A stretch of 64,000 nucleotides of DNA, taken from NCBI RefSeq assembly GCF_003390915.1, contig NZ_QMEM01000006.1, positions 1 to 64,000 of the forward strand, written 5' to 3'. Both the position numbers and the translations under genes were made by a program. Positions 1-7,476 of this stretch are shown one piece after another. Under the pieces are notes generated by a model. The model was not told the DNA's origin, did not search any database, and was given only the letters and a program-made list of their open reading frames with translations. The stretch's first letter is position 1. Every line of letters starts with the position of its first letter. This stretch comes from Lewinella sp. IMCC34183 (GTDB taxonomy: Bacteria > Bacteroidota > Bacteroidia > Chitinophagales > Saprospiraceae).

Positions 1-224
1 GTCGCTCCCATCCGAGCACGCCGTACAGACGTACAGCGTAGCTAACATGGGCTCGGTCGTATTCGTTAATCTACGGCGTTGAACCTCGCCTGCCATTGAT
101 GTCAAAGATCGTGTCGCCGGTGCAGGCTCTCCGCTGAGAACCCCAACTCCGCACCGCATCAGTCCCCATGGACCCGCGCCGCGAAACCGGCTTTTTATCG
201 TTTTTGTTCGCCCCGTTTCCGAAG
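1..224 (-). other. Leader of a leftward rRNA operon (16S lies off the left edge)
   Basis: No convincing protein is encoded here. On the minus strand the region starts just after a TACTTTTG promoter box and contains GATCTTTGACATC (98-110). That resembles the boxA/antitermination element that precedes 16S rRNA in Bacteroidota. The mature 16S start is not inside the window, so the rRNA itself is inferred. The tandem promoters and boxA-like site together are what support the call; a 72-codon minus ORF at 71-289 spans the promoter and is therefore unlikely to be a gene. Confidence 0.55.
98..110 (-). promoter_or_regulatory. boxA-like antitermination element of rrn leader
   Basis: The minus strand reads GATCTTTGACATC. 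The core CTTTGACA matches the boxA-like sequence commonly found 100-200 nt upstream of 16S rRNA genes in this phylum. It sits about 120 nt downstream of the inner promoter, as expected for a NusB/NusE antitermination site. The identity is inferred from motif and context only. Confidence 0.5.
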
Positions 225-230
225 CGGCTG

Positions 231-238
231 CAAAAGTA
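231..238 (-). promoter_or_regulatory. rrn promoter P2, -7 box TACTTTTG
   Basis: The minus strand reads TACTTTTG, an exact match to the Bacteroidota primary-sigma -7 consensus TAnnTTTG. A CTTG at 259-262 lies about 20 nt upstream, as expected for the -33 element. It is the inner of two tandem boxes, an arrangement typical of rRNA operons. Confidence 0.55.
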
Positions 239-333
239 CAGCAAGTTTTTGAACTGTGCAAGTTTGAAAGCAAAATTTCTCAAAATCACTTTCTAACCGC
301 TCAACTCAAATCCCCACTCGTTCGTGGGGGCCG

Positions 334-341
334 CAAAGGTA
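334..341 (-). promoter_or_regulatory. rrn promoter P1, -7 box TACCTTTG
   Basis: The minus strand reads TACCTTTG, an exact TAnnTTTG match, with a TTG at 363-365 about 21 nt upstream as a -33 candidate. It lies about 100 bp outside P2 and points the same way. Confidence 0.5.
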
Positions 342-608
342 CATCGATCGCTTTCACTCCTGCAACCGAATCAGAAGAAATATCTGAAAAGGCTTCGAAG
401 CAAAATCCTTCCGGCGACGCTTCCCTATCGCTGTGACCGTTGCCACAGGCGGTGTAAAGGAATCAGTAATCTGGAAGGTTGAACCGGCGCCTTGGAAAAG
501 GTCCGGTTTGGATCGCTCACTATTCGTTTGCGGGAAGGCAAAGATACGTCCCTCCGGCAGACCTACGCAAGCATTACGCCACATTTTTGCCCCGCGCTGC
601 CGATTTCG
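342..608. other. Intergenic region, no gene recognised
   Basis: This stretch separates the rrn promoters from the end of the membrane-protein gene at 609. The short ORFs here are unrelated to any family I recognise and overlap one another in several frames. An AACCGG...CCGGTT inverted repeat near 482-509 may contribute to a weak transcription end for the gene on its right, but it has no T-run. Confidence 0.4.
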
Positions 609-1313
609 TCAATCCTTCAGCACCTCCCCTACCCGCTTCGCTACGGCTTCCAGTTCACCCTCAGCGAGTTGCAGGTGGAAGAGCCGGTCACGGGCGGCCA
701 GGCTCAACAGCACGAGACTATCCAACCCGTGATCCGCCAACCCCGCCACGTCGCGAATACAGGGTGCCGCGGCCCTGAACTCGACTATACAGGCCGGGTC
801 GATGTAGGCGGCAAGGGCTGCGATCGTTTCGGCTACCAGCGCATCGTAGTCCGCGAGGTCGGTCCGCACGATATTCGTACGGTACGCGAACACCCCCGCC
901 AGTTCGGACCGCAATTCGATGTCCCTGATCAGGGAGATGTCTCCCGTATTGAGCATGACATCGTAGGTAGTAGGACTGAAGGTGCGGAACACCCCCTTGC
1001 GAAGCACCGCGTTGAGCGAGGTCAGGCCGGCCACCGCGCTGTCCGGATCCGCGTAGCCGAAGCGCCGGATGGCAGCATCCAGATTCGCTACGTCCTTTAT
1101 AGCGTCGCCCAGGTTATTCGCGGTAGCGTTTTGCTCTTCTTCCAGGTCCTTATATATAGCCTGGTAATAACCGGTGAGCCGGTGCCGGTCCTTGCGGGCC
1201 GTGTTGCAGCGGTCGACACTGGTGGCGATGATGAGTCCGATGATGATGAGGGACACCTGCAGTAGGTAATCCAGGAAGCGTTGCCCGAAGGCCGGCCGGT
1301 CCTTTGCTGCCAT
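609..1313 (-). CDS. Single-pass membrane protein, DUF6090-like architecture
   Basis: A protein of about 234 residues with one N-terminal transmembrane segment (LLQVSLIIIGLIIATSV, residues about 15-31). A charged stretch follows and then a mostly alpha-helical soluble part. This layout resembles the DUF6090 proteins common in Bacteroidota, whose function is unknown. I chose the ATG at 1311-1313 (MAAKDRPAFGQ). A longer reading back to 1367 would run through the intrinsic terminator of the upstream glutamine synthetase gene. The soluble part has several acidic and Ala-rich helices and no catalytic motif I can identify. Family assignment is tentative. Confidence 0.6.
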   Translation of the reverse strand: MAAKDRPAFGQRFLDYLLQVSLIIIGLIIATSVDRCNTARKDRHRLTGYYQAIYKDLEEEQNATANNLGDAIKDVANLDAAIRRFGYADPDSAVAGLTSLNAVLRKGVFRTFSPTTYDVMLNTGDISLIRDIELRSELAGVFAYRTNIVRTDLADYDALVAETIAALAAYIDPACIVEFRAAAPCIRDVAGLADHGLDSLVLLSLAARDRLFHLQLAEGELEAVAKRVGEVLKD

Positions 1314-1345
1314 TTCGAAAGATACCCTGCACCCGCGTTCCCCAC

Positions 1346-1381
1346 AAAAAAAAACCCGGCCCCCCAATCGGGGGGGCCGGG
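1346..1381 (-). terminator. Rho-independent terminator after glnII
   Basis: An 11-bp GC stem (CCCGGCCCCCC 1355-1365, loop AATC, then the G-rich arm 1370-1381) is followed on the minus strand by nine T residues (1354-1346). This is a textbook intrinsic terminator for leftward transcription from the glutamine synthetase gene, about 100 nt past its stop codon. Confidence 0.9.
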
Positions 1382-1414
1382 CAAACGGTACGGTTCCAAA
1401 AGAGGGAACCTGAG

Positions 1415-1464
1415 CTGATTTAACCTTCTTAAGTTTCTTGGTGAGGGTCGGACAGAAGGTTAAG
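1415..1464. repeat. Inverted copies of the nitrogen-cluster motif after glnII
   Basis: TTAACCTTCT (1420-1429) and AGAAGGTTAA (1454-1463) form a perfect 10-bp inverted repeat just past the glnII stop. The left half extends to a reverse-complement copy of GGTTAAATCAG (1415-1425). The right half is part of CAGAAGGTTAAG (1453-1464), which recurs exactly upstream of glnII at 2514-2525. Its role as a protein-binding site or RNA hairpin is unknown. Confidence 0.6.
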
Positions 1465-1477
1465 GGTCAGCGGGAGT

Positions 1478-2494
1478 TTAGTTGGAAACGGGCTTCACCG
1501 TCTTCACGATCCGGGCCGCCACCTTGTAGGGGTCGGCGGCGCTATTGGGGCGACGGTCCTCCAGCCATCCCTTCCAGCCGCGCTCGACGGTGGCGATGGG
1601 AATGCGGATCGAGGCACCGCGGTCGGAAACGCCGAAGCTGAACTGGTCGATGCTTTGCGTCTCGTGCTTACCGGTCAGGCGCAAGTGATTGTCGTGACCG
1701 TAAACGGCGATGTGCTCCTTGACGTAGGGGCGGAAAGCTTCGCAGACCTTCTCGTAGTCCGCCCGGTTGCCGCTGTCGCGGAGGAAGGAATTCGAGAAGT
1801 TGGCGTGCATACCGGAGCCGTTCCAGTCGCCCTTGAGGGGCTTGCAGTGGTACTCGACGTATACGCCGTAGGGCTCGGCGATGCGCTCCAGCAGGAAGCG
1901 GGCCATCCAGATCTGGTCGCCGGCCTCCTTGGCCCCCTTGGCGAAGGTCTGGAACTCCCACTGCCCGGGAGCCACTTCCGCGTTGATGCCTTCCACGTTC
2001 AGTCCGGCATCAAGGCAGGCATCGAGGTGCTCCTCGATGATTTCGCGGCCGAACGCGTTGCGGGCGCCCACGGAGCAGTAGTACTGTCCCTGGGGGGCGG
2101 GGTCGCTGCCGTCGGCGGGGAAGCCGAGGGGCTTACCGGTTTCGGTGTCCATCAGGAAGTACTCCTGCTCGAAGCCGAACCAGAAGTCCTGGTCCTCGTC
2201 GTCGATGGTGGCCCGTCCGTTGGTGGGGTGCGGGGTGCCGTCGGCGCTGAGTACCTCGGTGAGGACGATGAAGCCGTTCTTGCGCTGGGGGTCGGGTACG
2301 ATCATGACCGGCTTCAGCAGGCAGTCGGAGCTGCCGCCTTCGGCCTGCTGGGTGCTCGATCCGTCAAAGGACCACATCGGGCAATCCTCGAGATCGCCGC
2401 TGAAGTCCTCTTCGATGCGGGTTTTGCAGCGCAGGGTCTGCATGGGCTCGTTACCGTCGAGCCATACGTACTGTAGTTTGTGCTTGGTAGCCAT
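1478..2494 (-). CDS. glnII: Glutamine synthetase, type II (GSII)
   Basis: Catalyses ATP-dependent amidation of glutamate with ammonium to glutamine, the main cytoplasmic ammonium-assimilation step. At 338 residues it has the short length of the GSII (eukaryote-like) class rather than the roughly 470-aa GSI or 700-aa GSIII. Visible active-site blocks are WSFDGSSTQQA, FGFEQEYFLMD (metal-binding Glu), GINAEVAPGQWEFQ, NGSGMHANFS and the ATP/glutamate-binding DRGASIRIP near the C terminus. It is the last gene of a leftward glnK-amt-porin-glnII cluster and ends at a strong terminator. A motif shared with the other spacers lies 11 nt upstream of the ATG, suggesting common nitrogen control. Confidence 0.95.
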   Translation of the reverse strand: MATKHKLQYVWLDGNEPMQTLRCKTRIEEDFSGDLEDCPMWSFDGSSTQQAEGGSSDCLLKPVMIVPDPQRKNGFIVLTEVLSADGTPHPTNGRATIDDEDQDFWFGFEQEYFLMDTETGKPLGFPADGSDPAPQGQYYCSVGARNAFGREIIEEHLDACLDAGLNVEGINAEVAPGQWEFQTFAKGAKEAGDQIWMARFLLERIAEPYGVYVEYHCKPLKGDWNGSGMHANFSNSFLRDSGNRADYEKVCEAFRPYVKEHIAVYGHDNHLRLTGKHETQSIDQFSFGVSDRGASIRIPIATVERGWKGWLEDRRPNSAADPYKVAARIVKTVKPVSN

Positions 2495-2505
2495 AGGTGG
2501 TTGTG

Positions 2506-2525
2506 GGTTAAATCAGAAGGTTAAG
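2506..2525. repeat. Nitrogen-cluster motif upstream of glnII
   Basis: GGTTAAATCAGAAGGTTAAG contains two direct GGTTAA units 13 bp apart. It lies 11 nt upstream of the glnII start codon. Near copies occur at 5271-5290 (between glnK and amt), and parts recur at 1415-1464 (after glnII). In Bacteroidota a site this close to the start could act as an operator or as part of the 5' leader; that role is inference. Confidence 0.6.
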
Positions 2526-2570
2526 TGATAGTAGTTTCTCGTTGGGCGGGTCCGCGGGTGCAGGGCGGTT

Positions 2571-2616
2571 AACGGGAAAGCCGTGCAACGTGGTCGCCGC
2601 CGTGATGTTTCCCGTT
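2571..2616. repeat. 9-bp inverted repeat after the porin gene
   Basis: AACGGGAAA (2571-2579) and TTTCCCGTT (2608-2616) are perfect inverted arms with a 28-nt loop, starting at the porin stop codon. There is no T-run, so a partial terminator, processing site or 3'-end stabiliser between the porin and glnII is more likely than a full intrinsic terminator. Confidence 0.45.
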
Positions 2617-3763
2617 AGAAGGAGTAAACCGCGGCCAGGATGAAGGAGGCCACGCTGTCGTCCTCGTCGTCTCCGCCGAAGTCGATGATGCCTCCGCTAT
2701 AGGTGGTACCGAAGTCGCTGCCGCTGTCTAGACGGAACTCGGGCATGATGCGCAGGTCCCCTACCGTGAAGTTACCGGTAGCGGTGAGCGCGGTTACGCT
2801 GCGGCCGTCGGCGGTGATTCCCTCGGGTACGCTTTCCTGGAAGTACTCACCGCGCAGCGAAAGACCGAAGGTCTCGGAGATGCCGATGGTGGAGTACAGG
2901 GCCACGCCGGTGAAGCCGTCGCTGTCGCCGATGGACGAACCATCGCCCACCAGGTTTTGGGTGCTTTTCTGGGAAGCGTTGATCCCGAACATGAGGGCGT
3001 CGTTAACCTCGTAGGTAGCCGTCAGGTCGACCTGGAAGGTGGTAGCGTCGTCGTCGTTGACTATGTCCTTGGCGTCGGTGCCGTAGAGGAAGTTCAGGTA
3101 GGCGGCCAGTCCACCGCTCTCGGCACTCAGCTGCGCGCCGTAGTAGTAGCCGGGGGCGTTGAAGCGGGAGTCCGTGTTGTTGAAGATCCCGAGCATGGCA
3201 CCGAATCCTTCCGTGATGGCGAAGTCCGCCTTCAGGCCGGTGTGGAAGAAGGGACCGTAGCTGAACAGGTAGCTGGTGCTGTAGTTGGCGTTGGCCGGAG
3301 CGTCGATCACCTCGTAGCCAACAAAGGTGCCGAACTGACCGAGCGTAAAGGTCACGGCGTCGCTGGGGGCGTAGGTGACGTACAGCTGCTGCAGGTTGGG
3401 AATGTAGTAGCCGAAATCACCGTCGTTTCCCAGGTTGGCGTCGATGGCGCGCGGGCCGAAACCGATCTGGCCGACGAATCCGACCTTGCCCAGCGATTTC
3501 TCCGCCAGCAGGTTCACGTTACCGACATTGAAGCCACGGTTCTCCGGCGTGAAGCTGGTCGGGAAGCCCAGGGTCGTGCCGCTGGTTTCGTCGTTGGGGT
3601 CGCTGAATACGTTCTGGAAGTAAGCGTCAACGTAGCCGCTGAGCTGGAAGGAACGCTCTTCCTCTTCTTCTTCTTCGATGATGACCACGTCGACGTCCTG
3701 GGCGGAAACGACGGGACCGAGTAGGAGCAGGAAGGCAAAAAGGGTAAGTAGTTGATTGTTCAT
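2615..3763 (-). CDS. Outer-membrane beta-barrel porin (OmpL/BBP2-like)
   Basis: A 382-residue protein with an N-terminal signal peptide (MNNQLLTLFAFLLLLGPVVSA). An acidic segment with a run of glutamates (about residues 30-38) follows. The rest consists of alternating amphipathic beta strands, Gly/Asn-rich turns and a terminal aromatic residue (VYSF), as in outer-membrane barrels. The pattern YVDAYFQ...FNVGNVNLLAEKSLGKVGFVGQIGFG matches the putative porin family that Bacteroidota place next to ammonium transporters. By position it probably admits ammonium or small nitrogen compounds to the periplasm, feeding Amt. That substrate is inferred. Confidence 0.8.
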   Translation of the reverse strand: MNNQLLTLFAFLLLLGPVVSAQDVDVVIIEEEEEEERSFQLSGYVDAYFQNVFSDPNDETSGTTLGFPTSFTPENRGFNVGNVNLLAEKSLGKVGFVGQIGFGPRAIDANLGNDGDFGYYIPNLQQLYVTYAPSDAVTFTLGQFGTFVGYEVIDAPANANYSTSYLFSYGPFFHTGLKADFAITEGFGAMLGIFNNTDSRFNAPGYYYGAQLSAESGGLAAYLNFLYGTDAKDIVNDDDATTFQVDLTATYEVNDALMFGINASQKSTQNLVGDGSSIGDSDGFTGVALYSTIGISETFGLSLRGEYFQESVPEGITADGRSVTALTATGNFTVGDLRIMPEFRLDSGSDFGTTYSGGIIDFGGDDEDDSVASFILAAVYSF

Positions 3764-3814
3764 CGAAGTTGATTTGGGGTAATACCTGTGGGTGTAAAGT
3801 GAGAAGGGGGGGCT

Positions 3815-3890
3815 GGTACGGTAGTACCGTAGTCGGGTAGCACTGTCGTCGGTACTTGGGCAGTACCTTCCTGGTGTACTACCCGACTAC
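3815..3890. repeat. Nested hairpins between amt and the porin gene
   Basis: The outer arms GTAGTCGGGTAG (3829-3840) and CTACCCGACTAC (3879-3890) pair perfectly and enclose a second stem, GGTACT/AGTACC (3851-3867). A third stem, GGTAC/GTACC, lies at 3815-3828. The cluster fills most of the amt-porin spacer. The 9-mer GTCGGGTAG is shared with the long palindrome at 48792-48851. The cluster may tune the relative expression of amt and porin, or be a REP-like element. Confidence 0.6.
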
Positions 3891-3897
3891 CTTTTGG

Positions 3898-5178
3898 TTA
3901 GCGTACTACACTGCTGCCGGAATCGGTGAGTTGGAAGACGCCGTCCTCCTTGGCCAGGGTGTAGGCGTGCATATCGTGCTCGCCGAGGTCGAGGCCACGG
4001 ATCTCTTCTTCCTCGTCGACGCGGATACCCATGATGGCCTTGAGGGCGCTGAAGATGGCAAAGCTCGTAGCGAAGGAGAAGATGCCGACCGCCAGGGTGC
4101 CGATAAGCTGGGTGATCAGCTGATCGATGCCGGCGCTGGCGCCGAAGATGCCTACGGCCAGGGTGCCCCAGATGCCGCACATACCGTGTACGGAGGTAGC
4201 ACCTACCGGGTCGTCCAGGCGGAGGGTCTTGTCGAAGAAGACGATGCTGAGCGGGATGATGATACCGGCGATGAGGCCGATCAGGATGGATTCGCCACCG
4301 CTCATGAGGTCAGCGCCGGCGGTGATGCCGACCAGTCCGCCGAGGATACCGTTGAGTACCATCGACAGGTCGTAGGTCTTGAACATGATGTAACCCATGA
4401 AGAAGGCGGCTACCCCACCCGCGGCCGCGGCCAGCGAAGTGGTGACGAATACGAGGCTGACGCCGTTAGGGTCGGCGCTAAGTACCGATCCGCCGTTGAA
4501 GCCGAACCAGCCGAACCAGAGCAGAAATACGCCGATGGCAGCCAGTGGCATGCTGTGGCCGGGGATGGCCGATACGCTGCCGTCGGGGCGGTACTTACCG
4601 CGGCGGCTGCCGAGCAGGATGATGGCGGCCAGGGCGGCGAAGCCACCGGCGGCATGTACGAGGGTGGAGCCGGCAAAATCGTAGAAGCCCATGGCGTCCA
4701 GCCAGCCGCCGCCCCACTTCCACATGCCCGTGATCGGGTAGCTGATGGCTACGAAGAGCGTAGCGAAGATGAGGAAGGGTACCAGCTTGATGCGCTCGGC
4801 TACGGCACCGGAAACGATGGTGGCACAGGTAGCGGCAAACATGGCCTGAAAGATGAAGTCGGTGTAGCCGGTGTAGGTGGCGCCCGCCTCGGCGGCGGCG
4901 GCGTAGTCGGCCGTAGCGCCGGCGGCCCAGTCCATGGGTCCGAAGGCACCGATGAAGCCACCTTCGTAGCCTTCGCCGGGGTACATAAGGTTGTAACCGA
5001 TGAAGTAGTAGGTCAGCAGGCCGATGCTGATGATCATTGAGTTCTTGAAGAGAATATTGACAACGTTCTTACGCTGAACGAAGCCGGCCTCAAGGGTGGC
5101 AAAACCTAAGTGCATGATAAAGACCAGGGCGGTCGCAATCAGTACCCATAGGTTGTTTACGGTAAACATAGCTTCCAT
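3898..5178 (-). CDS. amt: Ammonium transporter, Amt/MEP family
   Basis: An inner-membrane channel of 426 residues with about 11 hydrophobic segments, the usual length of the family. The start FTVNNLWVLIATALVFIMHLG matches Amt TM1. The two pore histidines are visible in STLVHAAGGFAAL and TSVHGMCGIWGTL. The C-terminal tail ends in a charged region (DEEEEIRGLDLGEHDMHAY) that in other Amt proteins contacts PII. glnK lies directly upstream on the same strand, so the classic PII gating pair is present. The gene for the porin follows downstream. Confidence 0.95.
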   Translation of the reverse strand: MEAMFTVNNLWVLIATALVFIMHLGFATLEAGFVQRKNVVNILFKNSMIISIGLLTYYFIGYNLMYPGEGYEGGFIGAFGPMDWAAGATADYAAAAEAGATYTGYTDFIFQAMFAATCATIVSGAVAERIKLVPFLIFATLFVAISYPITGMWKWGGGWLDAMGFYDFAGSTLVHAAGGFAALAAIILLGSRRGKYRPDGSVSAIPGHSMPLAAIGVFLLWFGWFGFNGGSVLSADPNGVSLVFVTTSLAAAAGGVAAFFMGYIMFKTYDLSMVLNGILGGLVGITAGADLMSGGESILIGLIAGIIIPLSIVFFDKTLRLDDPVGATSVHGMCGIWGTLAVGIFGASAGIDQLITQLIGTLAVGIFSFATSFAIFSALKAIMGIRVDEEEEIRGLDLGEHDMHAYTLAKEDGVFQLTDSGSSVVR

Positions 5179-5270
5179 GGCAGTGGGTGATTAAGTAAGT
5201 GAATGTGGGGAGTTTCCCGGGCCGGGACATAGCACGGGCCGTCCGCAGGAGGTAGCGGAAACAGGAGTGG

Positions 5271-5290
5271 GGTTAAATCAGGAGGTTAAA
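5271..5290. repeat. Nitrogen-cluster motif between glnK and amt
   Basis: GGTTAAATCAGGAGGTTAAA differs from the copy upstream of glnII (2506-2525) at only two of 20 positions. It lies in the glnK-amt spacer, about 90 nt upstream of the amt start codon. Conservation in two separate spacers of one pathway suggests a shared regulatory function. Confidence 0.6.
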
Positions 5291-5311
5291 TCGCTCGGAG
5301 GGGAGCGGGGA

Positions 5312-5650
5312 TCAGATGGCGCTCTCGTTCTCCTCGCCGGTACGGATACGAACGATCCGGTCCAGATCGTAAACGATAATCTTGCCGTCGCCCACCTTCC
5401 CGGTACGACCGGAGGAAACGATGGCCTCTACGATGGCGTCCGCCTTCTCGGCGGGCGCGATAATGTCCAGCTGCAAGCGCGCGATGTAGTCGGCGTCGTA
5501 AACCGAACCGCGGTAGGTAAGCTGTTCACCGCGCTGCAGGCCGAAGCCTTTGACTTCGGTAAGGGTAAAGAAATTGACATCGATGGCGGCCAAGGCATCT
5601 CGGATGCTCTCAAAGCGCGACAGTCGGATGATAGCTTCGATCTTCTTCAT
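5312..5650 (-). CDS. glnK: PII nitrogen regulatory protein
   Basis: A 112-residue PII signal protein that senses ATP/ADP and 2-oxoglutarate and binds Amt. The fold landmarks are all present: an N-terminal MKKIEAIIR strand, TEVKGFGLQRG leading into the T-loop, a Tyr at position 51 (GSVYDADY), and the ATP-binding SSGRTGKVGDGKI followed by IRIRTGE. Tyr51 is the residue uridylylated in proteobacteria; whether it is modified here is unknown. It is the first gene of the leftward nitrogen cluster. Confidence 0.95.
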   Translation of the reverse strand: MKKIEAIIRLSRFESIRDALAAIDVNFFTLTEVKGFGLQRGEQLTYRGSVYDADYIARLQLDIIAPAEKADAIVEAIVSSGRTGKVGDGKIIVYDLDRIVRIRTGEENESAI

Positions 5651-5889
5651 AGAAGTAATTATCTTTGGGCCGCCGGGTGGTTAGCACGCGACCCCGAAAG
5701 GAGGTGAAGGAAGACTATCTGGTTAAAGGGCTCGGCGAAGGTTGGACGTCTCCTTGCTTCGTTGGCACAAATATGTACCTACGGCCTTCAGTTTGCGCAG
5801 CGAGATACTCCGAACTTCTGTGATGCCTACCCGGTCGGCTTAGTTTGCTTACCGCTGATTTTCAACCAGTTAACACATTCAGCTTACCT

Positions 5890-7476
5890 ATGCCAACGGC
5901 CGTCAAAGACCAATTGTGGCGACTCGTAAAGTCGCTCAACAAGGCCGAAAAACGGAACTTTAAGCTCTATGCCACCCGCGCCGGCGCTACCGGCGACAGC
6001 AAGTTCATCCAGCTTTTCGACGTGATCGACCGCCTGGACGCCCCCGACGACGGGGCCATCACCGGCCGCCTCCACCTCAGCGCCGGCCAGTATTCCAACC
6101 TCAAGCGGCACCTTTACCAGCAGGTCATGACCAGCCTGCGGCTCATTTACATTAACAAGGAGATCGACATCGAATTGCGCGAGCAGATCGATTTCAGCCA
6201 CATCCTGTACGGAAAGGGGCTCTACCTCGACGCCCTGCGCTCCCTCGAACGCGCCAAGGGGAAGGCCGTGGACCACCACCGGGACCTACTCCACCTGGAG
6301 ATCCTCGAGTTCCAGAAGCTCATCGAGTCGCGCCACATCACGCTGTCGCGGCAGATCGACAACAAGATGGACCTCCTGCTCAACGAGTCCGCCGAGCGCA
6401 GCTACAGCGTGCTCAACACCAGTGAGCTCTTCAACCTCAACATTCAGATCCACGGGCGCTACATCGAGACCGGCCACAGCCGTAGCGATGCCGACCGCCG
6501 CGCCAACGAGGAATTCTGGAAAAGCATCCAGACCTACCGCTTCGACCGGGAGACCGTCTCGACCACCTTCTACCAAAAAATCAACCGCTTCCAGGCTTCG
6601 ATGTGGTACCACTACATCCAGCTCGACTTCTCGGATGCGCTTGAGTCCGCCCTGAATGCGCTGACCCTCTTCCGCCTGAGTTCGCACATGACGGTAAAGG
6701 ACCCCGACCTCTTCGTTCGCTGCCTCTATTACGTGTCTATCCTTTCGTACCTGAGCGGCGAGCATACCCGCCTGGGCCGCTACCTCGAGAACATCAACCG
6801 TTTCCTTAACGACGAACAGGTACTGCTCAACGAAAACAGCCAGCTCGTGGGCCGCACCTACGCGGGGCTGATGACGCTGAACCTGCACTTCGTCCGCGGC
6901 GACTGGCCGGCCGCCTACGAAGCCCTGGGCGCCATCCGCGAAAGCTACGTGAGTGGAGACTTCCAGCCCACCGAGCACCGCTGGGGTCTGTTCCTGTTCA
7001 AGTTCGCGGCGGCCTGCTTCGTACTGCGGAAGTACGAGGAAGCCCTGGACTACCTCAACGATATTATCAATATGAAGTCGGGCGTACTGCGGGAGGACCT
7101 CCAACTCAACGCCCGCCTGTTGCACCTGCTGTGCCACTATGAACTGGGCAACCGCGCCCTGGTGGACTATCACCTGACGAACTTCGCCCGGCAGATGCGC
7201 AAAAGTACCGATACCGCCCGCATTCACCGCCTGGCCACCGCCAGCCTGCGCAAACTCATCAAGCTGGTGGAAAGCGAGCACCGCGAGGTCTTCGTCGACC
7301 TCGACGAGAAGTTACGCGCCACCGCGGCACGCGATCCCTACGAGCACAAAGCCCTGCTCTACCTCGATCTTACTCAATGGGTCCGCCACCATCTGCCGGT
7401 GGAAACGTCCGCCCCAGGGCAAAATTCCGGGCCAGACGTGCCTTACGGTGTTTTACCATCAGCTCCAACTGCTTGA
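5890..7476 (+). CDS. TPR-like helical protein of unknown function
   Basis: A protein of 528 residues when started at the ATG at 5890 (MPTAVKDQLWRLVKSLNKAEKRNFK). The upstream in-frame start at 5845 adds 15 unremarkable residues. The whole sequence is predicted to be paired helices, with TPR-like units such as KYEEALDYLNDIINMKSG. It resembles a family of cytoplasmic helical-repeat proteins common in Bacteroidota that begin with a conserved SLNKAEKRNFKLYA block. No catalytic motif is visible. Its 3' end overlaps the convergent tolC-like gene by 107 bp, an unusually long convergent overlap. The role is unknown. Confidence 0.75.
   Translation: MPTAVKDQLWRLVKSLNKAEKRNFKLYATRAGATGDSKFIQLFDVIDRLDAPDDGAITGRLHLSAGQYSNLKRHLYQQVMTSLRLIYINKEIDIELREQIDFSHILYGKGLYLDALRSLERAKGKAVDHHRDLLHLEILEFQKLIESRHITLSRQIDNKMDLLLNESAERSYSVLNTSELFNLNIQIHGRYIETGHSRSDADRRANEEFWKSIQTYRFDRETVSTTFYQKINRFQASMWYHYIQLDFSDALESALNALTLFRLSSHMTVKDPDLFVRCLYYVSILSYLSGEHTRLGRYLENINRFLNDEQVLLNENSQLVGRTYAGLMTLNLHFVRGDWPAAYEALGAIRESYVSGDFQPTEHRWGLFLFKFAAACFVLRKYEEALDYLNDIINMKSGVLREDLQLNARLLHLLCHYELGNRALVDYHLTNFARQMRKSTDTARIHRLATASLRKLIKLVESEHREVFVDLDEKLRATAARDPYEHKALLYLDLTQWVRHHLPVETSAPGQNSGPDVPYGVLPSAPTA

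Noticed and set aside
71-289. 72-codon minus-strand ORF in the rrn leader
   Set aside because: It spans the inner TACTTTTG promoter box, so it would be only partly transcribed, and has no protein-like features.
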